The position numbers and the translations under genes were made by a program. A stretch of DNA of 64,000 nt from HB2-32-21 sp041603535. Lineage in GTDB: Bacteria > Pseudomonadota > Gammaproteobacteria > Pseudomonadales > Porticoccaceae. The stretch is taken from positions 9,973-73,972 of the forward strand of contig JBFIEE010000011.1 in NCBI GenBank assembly GCA_041603535.1, written 5' to 3'. This document shows, piece after piece, positions 1 to 8,894 of this stretch. Each line of letters opens with the position of its first letter. Within the stretch, counting starts at the first letter, position 1. The notes beneath the pieces were generated by a model. It was not told where the DNA came from. It did not search any database and worked only from the letters and a program-made list of their open reading frames with translations.

Positions 1-8
1 TGCCTGAT

Positions 9-35
9 GTTGTTAGCAAGTAGGTTGTTAGCAAG
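9..35. repeat. 12-bp direct repeat upstream of thiolase
   Basis: The 12-mer GTTGTTAGCAAG occurs at 9-20 and again at 24-35, a 15-bp period. It lies in the 177-bp stretch before the thiolase gene. No other gene end or RNA is recognisable in 1-177. It may be a slippage duplication or an operator; nothing in the sequence decides. Confidence 0.5.
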
Positions 36-177
36 CAAGTGGTCGCATGGCGAATATCGACAAGCGGCTGGTAGCGGTTGCTGTCAGAGTGGAACTGTTG
101 GCGCTTGCTGGCTGCCGCGATTTTTATGGCGGAATCCTACGCGAGACCGCTTTTACTGTTTTTATTAAGGTGTAGTG

Positions 178-1395
178 ATGACTAATGCGATCTTGAAAGA
201 TGCTTTTATCTGCGATGCAGTGCGTACGCCGATTGGAAAATTTGGCGGCGCCCTGTCCTCTATTCGTACGGATGATTTGGGTGCGCTGCCCATCAAGGCG
301 CTAATGGCCCGTAACCCTGATCTTGACTGGCAGGCACTTGAGGATGTTTTCTACGGTTGTGCCAATCAGGCCGGTGAAGATAACCGCAATGTGGCGCGGA
401 TGAGCGCGCTACTGGGCGGGCTTGATGCCGCAGTGCCGGGCGTAACTCTGAACCGATTGTGTGGCTCGGGACTGGACGCGGTGGGTTCGGCGGCGCGGGC
501 GCTGCGCTGTGGCGAGCTTGATCTGGTGATTGCCGGGGGTGTTGAGTCGATGACTCGCGCGCCCTTTGTCATGGCCAAGGCTGAATCTGCGTTTAGTCGC
601 GGTGCAGAAATCTTTGATACCACGCTGGGCTGGCGTTTTATCAATAAGCTGATGCAGCAGCTTTATGGCACGGATTCCATGCCGGAAACCGCCGAGAATG
701 TTGCCGAGCAGTTTGGTATCGAGCGCGAGGCGCAGGACCGTTTTGCCCTGGCCAGTCAGCAACGAGCAGCGGCGGCACAGGCGAACGGTGTGTTTGACGA
801 TGAGATCGTGGCGGTGGAAATTCCCCGGCGTAAACAGGATCCCCTCATTTTTGCGCAGGATGAACACCCCAGGGCGACCAGCCTGGATGCGCTGGCCAGG
901 TTACCCACGCCTTTTCGCGAGGGTGGCACGGTGACAGCCGGCAACGCCTCGGGGGTTAACGACGGCGCCTGTGCATTGCTGTTGGCATCGGAAGCGGCAG
1001 CAAAACGACACGGTTTGACACCAAAAGCGCGGGTTGTGGGTATGGCCACGGCCGGGGTAGAACCGCGCATTATGGGCATTGGTCCGGTAGCGGCCACCCG
1101 CAAGGTGCTATCTCTAACCGGACTCAGCCTCGCACAAATGGATGTGATCGAGCTTAACGAAGCCTTTGCCGCACAGGGGCTGGCGGTCACCCGAGAGCTG
1201 GGCCTACCGGATGATGCCACTCATGTGAACCCTAACGGCGGTGCTATCGCTTTGGGCCATCCACTCGGTGCCAGTGGCGCACGCCTGGCGACCACGGCTA
1301 TGTATCAACTGCATCGAACGGGCGGAAAGTATGCTCTGTGCACGATGTGCATCGGCGTCGGACAGGGCATTGCTTTGGTGCTGGAGCGGGTTTAA
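178..1395 (+). CDS. Thiolase, 3-oxoadipyl-CoA/acetyl-CoA acyltransferase type
   Basis: This 405-residue protein is a degradative thiolase that cleaves a 3-oxoacyl-CoA with CoA. The nucleophile is Cys95 in LCGSG, with His361 in GHPLG and the second cysteine Cys391 in CIGVGQG. The N-terminal block around LNRLCGSGLDAVG resembles PcaF/PaaJ 3-oxoadipyl-CoA thiolases more than PhaA, but no pca or paa gene lies nearby. The ATG at 178 is preferred over the GTG at 175 because AAGG at 167-170 is better spaced for it. It ends 38 bp before the acetoacetyl-CoA synthetase start, so the pair probably forms one operon handling acetoacetyl-CoA. Substrate choice is inference. Confidence 0.85.
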   Translation: MTNAILKDAFICDAVRTPIGKFGGALSSIRTDDLGALPIKALMARNPDLDWQALEDVFYGCANQAGEDNRNVARMSALLGGLDAAVPGVTLNRLCGSGLDAVGSAARALRCGELDLVIAGGVESMTRAPFVMAKAESAFSRGAEIFDTTLGWRFINKLMQQLYGTDSMPETAENVAEQFGIEREAQDRFALASQQRAAAAQANGVFDDEIVAVEIPRRKQDPLIFAQDEHPRATSLDALARLPTPFREGGTVTAGNASGVNDGACALLLASEAAAKRHGLTPKARVVGMATAGVEPRIMGIGPVAATRKVLSLTGLSLAQMDVIELNEAFAAQGLAVTRELGLPDDATHVNPNGGAIALGHPLGASGARLATTAMYQLHRTGGKYALCTMCIGVGQGIALVLERV

Positions 1396-1433
1396 GCGCG
1401 GCTGTTTGATACGGACTATAACTGGGCAAGCAT

Positions 1434-3395
1434 ATGAAACAATTGTGGGAACCGTCGTCGGCACGTAAAGCGCAATCGAATATGACGGCTTATATGCAGT
1501 GGCTGGCGGACACGCGCAATTTGCGTCTTGCTGACTATGATGAGCTCTACCAATGGTCTATCGATAACCTCGAAGACTTCTGGCAAAGCATCTGGGATTA
1601 CTATCAGGTGCAGTCGGCGACGGCGTATCAGCGCGTGTTGTCGTCCCGCGCCATGCCGGGCGCGAAGTGGTTTGAGGGTGCGACGTTAAATTTTGCGGAG
1701 CACATTTTTCGCGCCCGTGCCGATGACAGACCAGCGATGATGGCCGAGTCGGAAGCCCAGGCCCTGTATGCAGTCAGCTGGGCGGACCTGGAGAGTAAAG
1801 TTGCGCGCATTGCCCATACTTTGCGGCAGGCTGGCGTGGTGGCAGGGGACCGGGTCGTAGCGTATATGCCCAATATTCCCGAAGCCGTGATCGCCTTTCT
1901 CGCCGCCAATTCGCTGGGCGCGGTGTGGTCGAGTTGCTCCCCGGATTTTGGCACCAACAGTGTGGTGGATCGGTTTCAGCAGATATCTCCGAAAGTGCTG
2001 TTCGCGGTGGACGGTTATCGCTACAACGGCAAACACATCGACCGGCTGCCTGAGCTGAGTCGTCTCGCCGAGGATTTGCCCAGCGTGGAGAAAATTATTC
2101 TCTTTGATTACTGCGGCAATGGTGCCAGTTGTGCGCTGCCGCAGGTGATGCGCTGGCAGGATGCCTTGGCCAACCAGACGACCACCATTGAATTTGCCCA
2201 GGTGCCTTTTGATCATCCCATCTGGACCCTGTATTCCTCGGGAACCACCGGTATTCCCAAGGCCATTACCCACGGTCACGGTGGCATCTTGCTCGAACAC
2301 TACAAACACATGGGGCTGCATTGCGATATCAAACCGGGTGATCGCTTCTTCTGGTTTTCCACCACCGGTTGGGTGATGTGGAATATTGGTATTGCCTCAA
2401 TGCTGGCTGGCGCGGTGCTGGTGATTTACGACGGCAACCCGGCATATCCGCGCACGGACCGCCTGTGGTCGCTGGCTGAACGCGCCCAGTTGAACCAGTT
2501 TGGCGGTGGTGCGGCCTATTACATCGCCTGCATGAAAGAGGGTATGACGCCCGGTAAGGCTTTTGATCTGAGTGCCTTGAAGTCCGTTGGCTCGACCGGC
2601 TCACCCCTGCCGGAAGAGGGTTTCGACTGGGTATATGCGGCGATCAAGACAGACGTCTGGTTGATATCCATCAGTGGTGGTACCGACATCGCCTCGGCTT
2701 TTGTCGGCAGTTCGCCGTTGTTGCCGGTCTACGCCGGAGAGATTCAATGTCGCATGCTCGGTGTCGATGTGCGCGCTCTCGACGATGCAGGTCAGGCCCT
2801 GGTCGATGAGGTCGGCGAAATGGTAATTACCGAGCCGATGCCGTCGATGCCGATTTATTTCTGGAATGACGAGGGCGATCAACGCTACCGGGAAAGCTAT
2901 TTCGAAGATTATCCGGGCGGGTGGCGCCACGGTGACTGGATGCGTCTATCGGCTCAGGGCACAGTACAAATCATGGGACGCTCCGATTCGACACTGAACC
3001 GGGGTGGTATTCGCATCGGCACCAGTGAGGTTTATCGTGGCGTCGAAAAGGTTGCGGCGGTGGCTGACAGTCTGGTGGTCAGCCTTGAGCTTTCTGGTGG
3101 CCGCCACTATATGCCGCTGTTTGTGCAGTTGCAGCCGGGTTTGACACTAAACGACGAAATCATCGGCCAAATCAGGCAGTCATTGCGTGAAAACTTCACG
3201 CCGCGCCATGTGCCGGACGAGGTGCTGCAGATCGATGAGGTGCCCTACACGATGACCGGCAAAAAGCTGGAAACCCCGGTGAAAAAAATCCTGATGGGCT
3301 TTGCTATCGAAAAATCTGTCAACCGGGACGCCATGCGCAACCCGGAAAGCATCGACTATTTTATTGCGCTGAGCAAAAAAACGCTGGCAATGTAG
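1434..3395 (+). CDS. Acetoacetyl-CoA synthetase
   Basis: A 653-residue acyl-AMP ligase of the acetoacetate-CoA ligase family, which activates acetoacetate with ATP and CoA. It carries the AMP-binding P-loop (SSGTTGIPK, residues 268-276) and the C-terminal catalytic lysine region (TGKK, about residues 608-611). The N-terminal start (MKQLWEPS) and the length are typical of the family and exclude ordinary acetyl-CoA synthetase. It follows the thiolase closely, so the two together would turn acetoacetate into acetyl-CoA: ketone-body type catabolism or recycling of polyhydroxybutyrate monomers. Confidence 0.9.
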   Translation: MKQLWEPSSARKAQSNMTAYMQWLADTRNLRLADYDELYQWSIDNLEDFWQSIWDYYQVQSATAYQRVLSSRAMPGAKWFEGATLNFAEHIFRARADDRPAMMAESEAQALYAVSWADLESKVARIAHTLRQAGVVAGDRVVAYMPNIPEAVIAFLAANSLGAVWSSCSPDFGTNSVVDRFQQISPKVLFAVDGYRYNGKHIDRLPELSRLAEDLPSVEKIILFDYCGNGASCALPQVMRWQDALANQTTTIEFAQVPFDHPIWTLYSSGTTGIPKAITHGHGGILLEHYKHMGLHCDIKPGDRFFWFSTTGWVMWNIGIASMLAGAVLVIYDGNPAYPRTDRLWSLAERAQLNQFGGGAAYYIACMKEGMTPGKAFDLSALKSVGSTGSPLPEEGFDWVYAAIKTDVWLISISGGTDIASAFVGSSPLLPVYAGEIQCRMLGVDVRALDDAGQALVDEVGEMVITEPMPSMPIYFWNDEGDQRYRESYFEDYPGGWRHGDWMRLSAQGTVQIMGRSDSTLNRGGIRIGTSEVYRGVEKVAAVADSLVVSLELSGGRHYMPLFVQLQPGLTLNDEIIGQIRQSLRENFTPRHVPDEVLQIDEVPYTMTGKKLETPVKKILMGFAIEKSVNRDAMRNPESIDYFIALSKKTLAM

Positions 3396-3424
3396 GGGTT
3401 TTTCCGTTGTTCAAAGTGCCCGGT

Positions 3425-3442
3425 GCCGTTTTGCGAAACGGC
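3425..3442. terminator. Hairpin between convergent genes
   Basis: GCCGTTT (3425-3431) and AAACGGC (3436-3442) form a perfect 7-bp stem with a 4-base loop in the short gap between the convergent acetoacetyl-CoA synthetase and amidase genes. No U-tract follows on either strand, so a role in two-way termination is only plausible. Confidence 0.35.
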
Positions 3443-3474
3443 TCGCTGGGTACCGGTTTCTCGTGGTAATCAGG

Positions 3475-4884
3475 CTACAGCGGCGGATGACGCGCGTGCC
3501 AGTCAGTGACCCCTTCGTAGGCATTGCCCGCCTGACACAAGAGCAACTCCTGTTCGTGCCGGGCCACCAGCTGCAGCGACAACGGCAGGCCGCCGTCAGA
3601 ACAGCCGCAGGGCAGGGTAAGCGTCGGTGCGCCAGTAAAATCGAATACCGCGGTATAGGCAGTCATCCGTAAATCAAAGTTCTCCATAGCGCCATACAGA
3701 TCCTGAGGGTCATAAACTGGCGGCAACTTGGCCATCGCAGGTATTAACAACAGGTCAATATTTTCCTGGAGTTTTCGATATTCGCCAGCGCAAGCCAGCC
3801 GCATAAGGTGGGCTCGCGCATAGTCCACGGCCGACAGACTGTTGCCCCGCTGCAGCCAGCCGCGGAACCAGGGGCCATAATCGTCGCTTCGGGACGGGAA
3901 GGTGTGCTGATGGGCGAGGGCGGCTTCGGCGCAGCAGATATCTGACCAGGCCGACACATAGGGGTCGATGTTGGGTAGCTGAACATCGATAAGCCTGGCG
4001 CCGAGCGCGGCAAAAATGTCGGCATTTTCCAGCACTGCCTTAGCGATCACGGGATCGCAGTGATCCTCGATATGTTTTCTGTCGATACCCATACGCACAC
4101 CGGCGATACCGTCGGCGATATGGTCACTGATTTTCGCTACCGGTGACCGCAGACTAGTGGTGTCGTTGGCATCGTAGCCGGCGATGGCTTCGAACATCAT
4201 GGCGGCGTCTGCGGTACAGCGCGCGAGCGGGCCGATGTGATCCAGGGATTCTGCCAGGGGTATCACCCCGTGGCGACTGACCCGGCCCCAGGTGGGTTTG
4301 AGACCGACCACACCACAGGCTGCGGCCGGAAAGCGAATAGAACCGCCAGTGTCGCTGCCCAATGTTGCAAAAGCTAAACCCGCGGCGCTGGCGACCCCGG
4401 AACCGCTGGACGAAGCACCGGCCCAGACCGTGCGATCCCAGGGGTTTGCGGGGATGGCAAAGTCGCGGTGGTAGCCGATCATCGCGCCTTCGGTGAGGTT
4501 AAGCTTGCCCATAAGAACGGCACCAGCGTCGGCAAGTCTGCGTACCACCGTTGCGTCGTACTCGGGCACGTGGTTGGCATAGACGGCCATGCCGCCCATG
4601 GTTGGCACGCCACGGGTAAAACATAAATCTTTTACGGCGACTGGAATACCGTGCAGTGGACCGCGATCAGTGCCGGAGGCTATTTCCTTGTCGGCGCGCT
4701 CGGCGCTGGTCAGGGCGGTATTGCGCATAACGGTGGCGTAGGCGCGCAGGTCTGGGTCGAGGGCGCTGATACGGTCGAGGGTGTGTCTGGTCAGCTCAAG
4801 TGAGCTGGTTTGCCTGGCGCGTATGCGGCTGGCTGCCTCGGTAATGGTCAGGTAATGCAATGGATCTGTTGGCCGGGAAGTCAT
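3475..4884 (-). CDS. Amidase (amidase signature family)
   Basis: A 469-residue amidase-signature hydrolase. The Ser-cisSer-Lys triad can be placed as Lys85 (VAVKDL), Ser158 (GASSSGSG) and nucleophile Ser182 (GSDTGGSIR); the 24-residue spacing between the two serines matches the family. Such enzymes hydrolyse carboxamides. GatA is a relative, but there is no gatB or gatC here and the C-terminal half differs from GatA, so a catabolic or detoxifying amidase is more likely. Substrate unknown. The gene is convergent with the acetoacetyl-CoA synthetase and transcribed alone. Confidence 0.85.
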   Translation of the reverse strand: MTSRPTDPLHYLTITEAASRIRARQTSSLELTRHTLDRISALDPDLRAYATVMRNTALTSAERADKEIASGTDRGPLHGIPVAVKDLCFTRGVPTMGGMAVYANHVPEYDATVVRRLADAGAVLMGKLNLTEGAMIGYHRDFAIPANPWDRTVWAGASSSGSGVASAAGLAFATLGSDTGGSIRFPAAACGVVGLKPTWGRVSRHGVIPLAESLDHIGPLARCTADAAMMFEAIAGYDANDTTSLRSPVAKISDHIADGIAGVRMGIDRKHIEDHCDPVIAKAVLENADIFAALGARLIDVQLPNIDPYVSAWSDICCAEAALAHQHTFPSRSDDYGPWFRGWLQRGNSLSAVDYARAHLMRLACAGEYRKLQENIDLLLIPAMAKLPPVYDPQDLYGAMENFDLRMTAYTAVFDFTGAPTLTLPCGCSDGGLPLSLQLVARHEQELLLCQAGNAYEGVTDWHARHPPL

Positions 4885-5195
4885 AGCTAATAGCGTGCTC
4901 GCAGGTTTTCAGAGTTTTGTGTCAGGGAGATCGGCCCATTTTGACGTTAGCAGCGCAGTCTGACGGCGGTGATTGACGTTGTTGCCAGTGTAGTCGAAGC
5001 TATGGGCTTGCGTCTTGCTCCAGTGCTCTAGCGCTCAATAAAGGTAAACGCTATATATCTTAAACTCTAGACCTTAGGCGTATAGTGGACGTCGGGCTTA
5101 GCTTGCCTGGTGTGAGCAGGATCACGGTGTTCAGGTAATTTTAGTGTTATTTTGGCGCTGTTAATGGCGTCGCAGTGAGTTTAACGAGATATTTT
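4885..5195. other. Intergenic region with a spaced TTGACGTT repeat
   Basis: This 311-bp gap separates the divergent amidase gene from the small rod-like protein gene. TTGACGTT occurs at 4941-4948 and 4973-4980, 32 bp apart, about three helical turns on the same face. That would fit a pair of regulator half-sites or -35 elements, but I see no good -10 partner. Nothing else is recognisable. Confidence 0.3.
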
Positions 5196-5438
5196 ATGGA
5201 AATTAATAGCTCCGCTTTCAGTGCTGGCGTCAGCGGCGTCAGTAAATCCCTTAAGGGCATCGAGAGAGCTGCCCATGACATCGCCTCTCTAAATACGCAG
5301 GCAGACGGTGGCGAGCTAGCCGACGTTGTCGGGGCCCTGGTGGATCTGAAAAAACACGAGCTGGGGGTTAAAGCGTCGGCCATGGTGATAAAAACTGCCG
5401 GCGAGATGGCCGCGACGATTATTGATATAAAAATCTAA
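5196..5438 (+). CDS. Small protein resembling flagellar rod-protein termini
   Basis: An 80-residue protein starting MEINSSAF. The ATG at 5196 is chosen over the upstream GTG at 5175 because a weak GAG element lies at a suitable distance. The N-terminal amphipathic stretch (residues 8-35) and the C-terminal helix (KASAMVIKTAGEMAATIIDIK) resemble the coiled-coil ends of flagellar rod and hook proteins such as FlgC. No rod core domain and no flagellar genes are present. Similar short proteins of unknown function are known in Pseudomonas-like bacteria. Function unknown. Confidence 0.6.
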   Translation: MEINSSAFSAGVSGVSKSLKGIERAAHDIASLNTQADGGELADVVGALVDLKKHELGVKASAMVIKTAGEMAATIIDIKI

Positions 5439-5633
5439 ATTCCGGTACAGCTCTTTAGCTTACTCGGCTATTTCCTGCGTTCTGCTCAGCAGGTGTATAT
5501 ATTCCTTTTATTTTAGACACTAAACTTGCCGTTTTGGCAGTGTTTAGCGTGCGGCAGACACCCTACGGGACGGCACAATCCCGTTCCGTCCTCGCCGTTT
5601 GGCACGCCCGCTGGACAGACTGGATATACAAAT

Positions 5634-5987
5634 ATGACCCTGGACGAACTCATTAAGTTAATTAAGCACCAGCCAGAGCGCCTGGCGTTTGCGGATGTAA
5701 TGGCTGTGATTGACCGGTACTACACCTATACGGAAACGGCGTTTAGCAATGGTCTGGGTAAGGATACCATTTTGAATGCCGCCGGCACTAATGCCGGATC
5801 CTGCCGGATATTTGCCTTTGGCAAGTTACAGGGCCTTTCAGAACCGCAAACGCTGGCATGTTTTGGGCAGTATTACCGCGATGTTCTGGCCGCGCCCAAT
5901 GGTGACGATCACGCCAATATTCGTGCGTTTATGCGCCATGGTTGGCAGGGTATTGAATTTTCTGGGACGGCACTGGTCGTCCGTTGA
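5634..5987 (+). CDS. HopJ-family protein
   Basis: A 117-residue protein of the HopJ type III effector family (Pfam HopJ), recognised from the order of conserved blocks: an early FADVMAVID segment, YTYTETAFSNG, NAAGTNAGSC, FGKLQGLSEPQTLACFG and a C-terminal FMRHGWQGIEF. Despite the family name, homologues are widespread in free-living gammaproteobacteria without type III secretion, and no secretion genes lie nearby; an effector role is unlikely. Actual function unknown. It stands alone and converges with pilU. Confidence 0.8.
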   Translation: MTLDELIKLIKHQPERLAFADVMAVIDRYYTYTETAFSNGLGKDTILNAAGTNAGSCRIFAFGKLQGLSEPQTLACFGQYYRDVLAAPNGDDHANIRAFMRHGWQGIEFSGTALVVR

Positions 5988-6090
5988 GCGCGCCAAGTGC
6001 ACTTTGTGCTGGCGCCATGATCAAGCTGTATTGAGTTAACGAAATTTCGCTCGAGGCATAGTCTAAGATGCGCCGGTGGGGCGCTCGGTT

Positions 6091-7434
6091 CTACCCATAC
6101 GGATTGGTCGACACGGGTTTTTCAGGTGCCGCGTCTTTGGTCTTTTCTTCGATAGGCTCCAGCGACAGCGTCAATCCGGAGGAAGCGATTGCCGCGCCCT
6201 CGCGATGTTGCTGTGCACCTGGCTTCGAATCGGCTGGTTTTGTAGCCTCTTGCTGTTTGTCTGGCTTCGCCTCGGGGTTTGCCGGCGCCGGAGCTTTTGT
6301 TTCTGCTTTTGTTTCTGAGCTGGCCTCAGCGCTGGCTTCCGCGTTGGCCTCCGCTTCAGCGGCCGCGCCAGGCACACCCTGCTTTAACTGGATCTGTAGG
6401 CGCAGGTTGTTTCTTGAGTCGGCGTTTTGCAGCGCTTCTTCGAGGGTGACCTTGCCTTCGTCGTAGAGTTTAAAAAGGGCTGAGTCAAAGGTTTGCATGC
6501 CCAGGTTCTGGGATTTTGTCATGACCTCCTTGATTTCGTCGACCTTACCATTCTTGATGAGGTCACAGACTCGGGGGGTGCCCAGTAATATCTCAATGGC
6601 GGCGGCGCGCTTGTTGTCCACCGTCGGGATCAGGCGTTGCGAAATGATACCTCGCATATTCAGCGATAAATCGAGGTAGAGTTGTTTGTGCCGGTCTTCA
6701 GGGAAGAAGTTAATAATCCGATCCAGCGCCTGGTTGGCGTTGTTGGCATGGAGGGTCGACAGACACAGGTGGCCGGTTTCCGCAAACGCCAGTGCATGCT
6801 CCATGGTTTCCCGGCTGCGAATCTCGCCAATCAGGATCACATCGGGTGCCTGGCGTAGTGTGTTTTGCAAGGCGTCTTCGTAGGTGTCAGTATCAACGCC
6901 TACCTCGCGCTGGTTCACAATGCTCTTCTTGTGGTGGTGGATAAACTCGATGGGGTCTTCGATGGTAATGATGTGCCCAGCGGTATTGGTGTTGCGATAA
7001 TCGATGAGCGACGCCAGTGAGGTCGACTTGCCGGACCCGGTACCGCCGACGAATAACACCAGGCCACGCTTCTGCATAACCAGCTGGGGCAGGATATCGG
7101 GTAAACCCAGATCCAGATAATTCGGTATATCGGTTTTGATGGCCCGGATTACCATCGCGACTTCGTTGCGTTGCTTGAAAATATTTACCCGAAAACGTCC
7201 GATTCCCGACTCAGAAATCGCTAGATTCATTTCTGGCTTTCTTTCAAATTCAGCCGCTTGTTCAGCGTCCATGATGGAATAAGCTATGGCTTTGACCTCG
7301 CCCTTGCCATAGGTTTTCTCGGTGACGGCGGTGAGCTGGCCCTGAACTTTCATGCTCGCTGGCGCGCCGGTAGAGAGATATAAATCAGATCCATCACGGT
7401 CAACGATCATTTTTAGCAAATCGATAAACTGCAT
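6091..7434 (-). CDS. pilU: Type IV pilus retraction ATPase PilU with extended tail
   Basis: A 447-residue secretion-type ATPase of the PilT/PilU group, powering pilus retraction at the inner-membrane base. Walker A is GGTGSGKST (130-138), the Asp box is near 158-163, Walker B DVILIGE (198-204) and the His box GHLCLSTLHA (221-230). Sequence and the start MQFIDLLKMIVDRDGSDLYL favour PilU over PilT. The core ends near residue 355; a further 90 residues rich in Ala, Glu, Lys and Pro (for example AEANAEASAEAS) form a low-complexity tail not usual in PilU, which is normally about 380 residues. pilT is not adjacent. Confidence 0.9.
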   Translation of the reverse strand: MQFIDLLKMIVDRDGSDLYLSTGAPASMKVQGQLTAVTEKTYGKGEVKAIAYSIMDAEQAAEFERKPEMNLAISESGIGRFRVNIFKQRNEVAMVIRAIKTDIPNYLDLGLPDILPQLVMQKRGLVLFVGGTGSGKSTSLASLIDYRNTNTAGHIITIEDPIEFIHHHKKSIVNQREVGVDTDTYEDALQNTLRQAPDVILIGEIRSRETMEHALAFAETGHLCLSTLHANNANQALDRIINFFPEDRHKQLYLDLSLNMRGIISQRLIPTVDNKRAAAIEILLGTPRVCDLIKNGKVDEIKEVMTKSQNLGMQTFDSALFKLYDEGKVTLEEALQNADSRNNLRLQIQLKQGVPGAAAEAEANAEASAEASSETKAETKAPAPANPEAKPDKQQEATKPADSKPGAQQHREGAAIASSGLTLSLEPIEEKTKDAAPEKPVSTNPYG

Positions 7435-7769
7435 TACTTTACCTTAGCCCTTAGTTGACGGTGACGGTGATGGTGGCATGAAATTTCGACTGAACCTAAA
7501 GTAATCGAATAGTCGCGTAACGTACTGACTAACAAAGTTTCTAGCAACATCCAGGCGGGTATTTGATGTGCCGAATTTTAAAAGTGTGAACCAGTTCCGC
7601 TGGCCCGCTGATCGCCGTCGGCTTGCATGGATGTCGACGCCGCGTGCAGCGCTCACAGGCGACCGCACATGCAATATAAAGGCGCCGATACTCTGGCGCC
7701 GATTGTGGAGACCCTGGAGTTCAGCTAGTCTGCTGATTAGACAGATAACAAATGCCCACGGAGGCCACC
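7435..7769. other. Divergent intergenic region, pilU / alcohol dehydrogenase
   Basis: A 335-bp gap between divergent genes that must hold both promoters. I see no strong sigma-70 match. GGCGCCGAT is repeated directly at about 7680 and 7696; GGCGCC is self-complementary, so the pair could also fold into a hairpin. No coding signal. Confidence 0.3.
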
Positions 7770-8861
7770 ATGAAAGCGGCAGTGCTACGAGAGTTCAAAC
7801 AACCCCTGACTATCGAAAATGTATCCATCAGTAAACCCAAAGGTCGCGAAGTGCTGGTGCGTACGGCTGCCAGCGGCATCTGCCACAGCGACCTCCATGT
7901 TATTGACGGCCTGTTGCCAATGCCCACGCCGACAATTTTGGGGCACGAACCGGCCGGAATCGTTGAGCAGGTGGGGCCGGACGTCACCGAATTTAAACCG
8001 GGTGATCATGTTATTGGCTGCCCCTCAGCTTTCTGTAGTCACTGCGATTTCTGTCTGGAAGGGCGGGGCTATCTGTGCAGTGGCCAGGCGGAGTTGAACC
8101 GAGGTAAAGACGAGGAACCACGTCTCTCCAGTGGTAGTGGTCTAATTCGCCAATTTGCCAACCTTTCTTCCTTTGCCGAGCAGATGCTCATCCATGCTAA
8201 TGGCCTCGTGAAAATTCGCGACGACATGCCACTCGATCGTGCTGCCCTGATCGGCTGTGGCGTGACCACCGGGCTGGGGGCTGCGATTAACACAGCCAGG
8301 GTTGCGCCCGGCGAATCGGTCGTGGTGATCGGCTGTGGCGGTGTCGGGTTATCCATTATTCAGGGCTGTCGCATCGCTGGCGCCAACCGCATTATTGCCG
8401 TGGACACCATGCCGTGGAAGCTCGAGCTGGCTCGTAAAGTGGGCGCAACCGACACCGTTAATGGTATGGAAACCAATGCCGTGGAAGCCGTACAGGAGCT
8501 GACTTCGGGTGGTGTGGATTACGCGTTTGAGGCGATAGGTATTAAACAGACCGTCGAGCAGGCCTATGCCATGGCGCGGCGGGGCGGGACGGCGGTGATG
8601 GTCGGTGTCGTACCGGCCGGCACCAATGTGGAGTTCCCGGGCCTCGATATTGTGCTCTCCCAAAAACGTGTTATTGGTTCAATGATGGGTTCAAACCGCT
8701 TTCGCATCGACATGCCGCGCTATGTCGAGTTCTACATGAGTGGCCGCCTCAAGCTCGATGAAATGATTAGCGAACGTTTTAAACTTGATGAAATTAATAC
8801 CGCTATTCAGAAATTGCGTGATGGCAAAGTGGCGCGGGGTGTTATCAACTTCGACCAATAA
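7770..8861 (+). CDS. Zinc-dependent alcohol dehydrogenase
   Basis: A 363-residue medium-chain alcohol dehydrogenase. Catalytic zinc ligands include Cys38 (GICHSD) and the GHE motif at 58-60; structural zinc cysteines are C89, C92, C95 and C103. The cofactor fold carries GCGGVG followed by an acidic AVD, indicating NAD(H). The ATG at 7770 is used rather than 7752 because ACGGAGG at 7758-7764 sits at ideal distance. Physiological substrate unknown. The LLM oxidoreductase gene starts 33 bp after its stop, so the two are probably cotranscribed. Confidence 0.9.
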   Translation: MKAAVLREFKQPLTIENVSISKPKGREVLVRTAASGICHSDLHVIDGLLPMPTPTILGHEPAGIVEQVGPDVTEFKPGDHVIGCPSAFCSHCDFCLEGRGYLCSGQAELNRGKDEEPRLSSGSGLIRQFANLSSFAEQMLIHANGLVKIRDDMPLDRAALIGCGVTTGLGAAINTARVAPGESVVVIGCGGVGLSIIQGCRIAGANRIIAVDTMPWKLELARKVGATDTVNGMETNAVEAVQELTSGGVDYAFEAIGIKQTVEQAYAMARRGGTAVMVGVVPAGTNVEFPGLDIVLSQKRVIGSMMGSNRFRIDMPRYVEFYMSGRLKLDEMISERFKLDEINTAIQKLRDGKVARGVINFDQ

Positions 8862-8894
8862 GTCGGGCCATGACAAAGCAACAATGGAGCGGCG

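Noticed and set aside
409..1220. Long minus-strand ORFs inside the thiolase gene
   Set aside because: They are antisense shadows of a strongly recognised gene and have no family resemblance. The same applies to similar ORFs inside other recognised genes, such as 14161-15105.
5634..5987. HopJ as a secreted virulence effector
   Set aside because: No type III secretion genes or export signal are visible, and the family is common in environmental bacteria.
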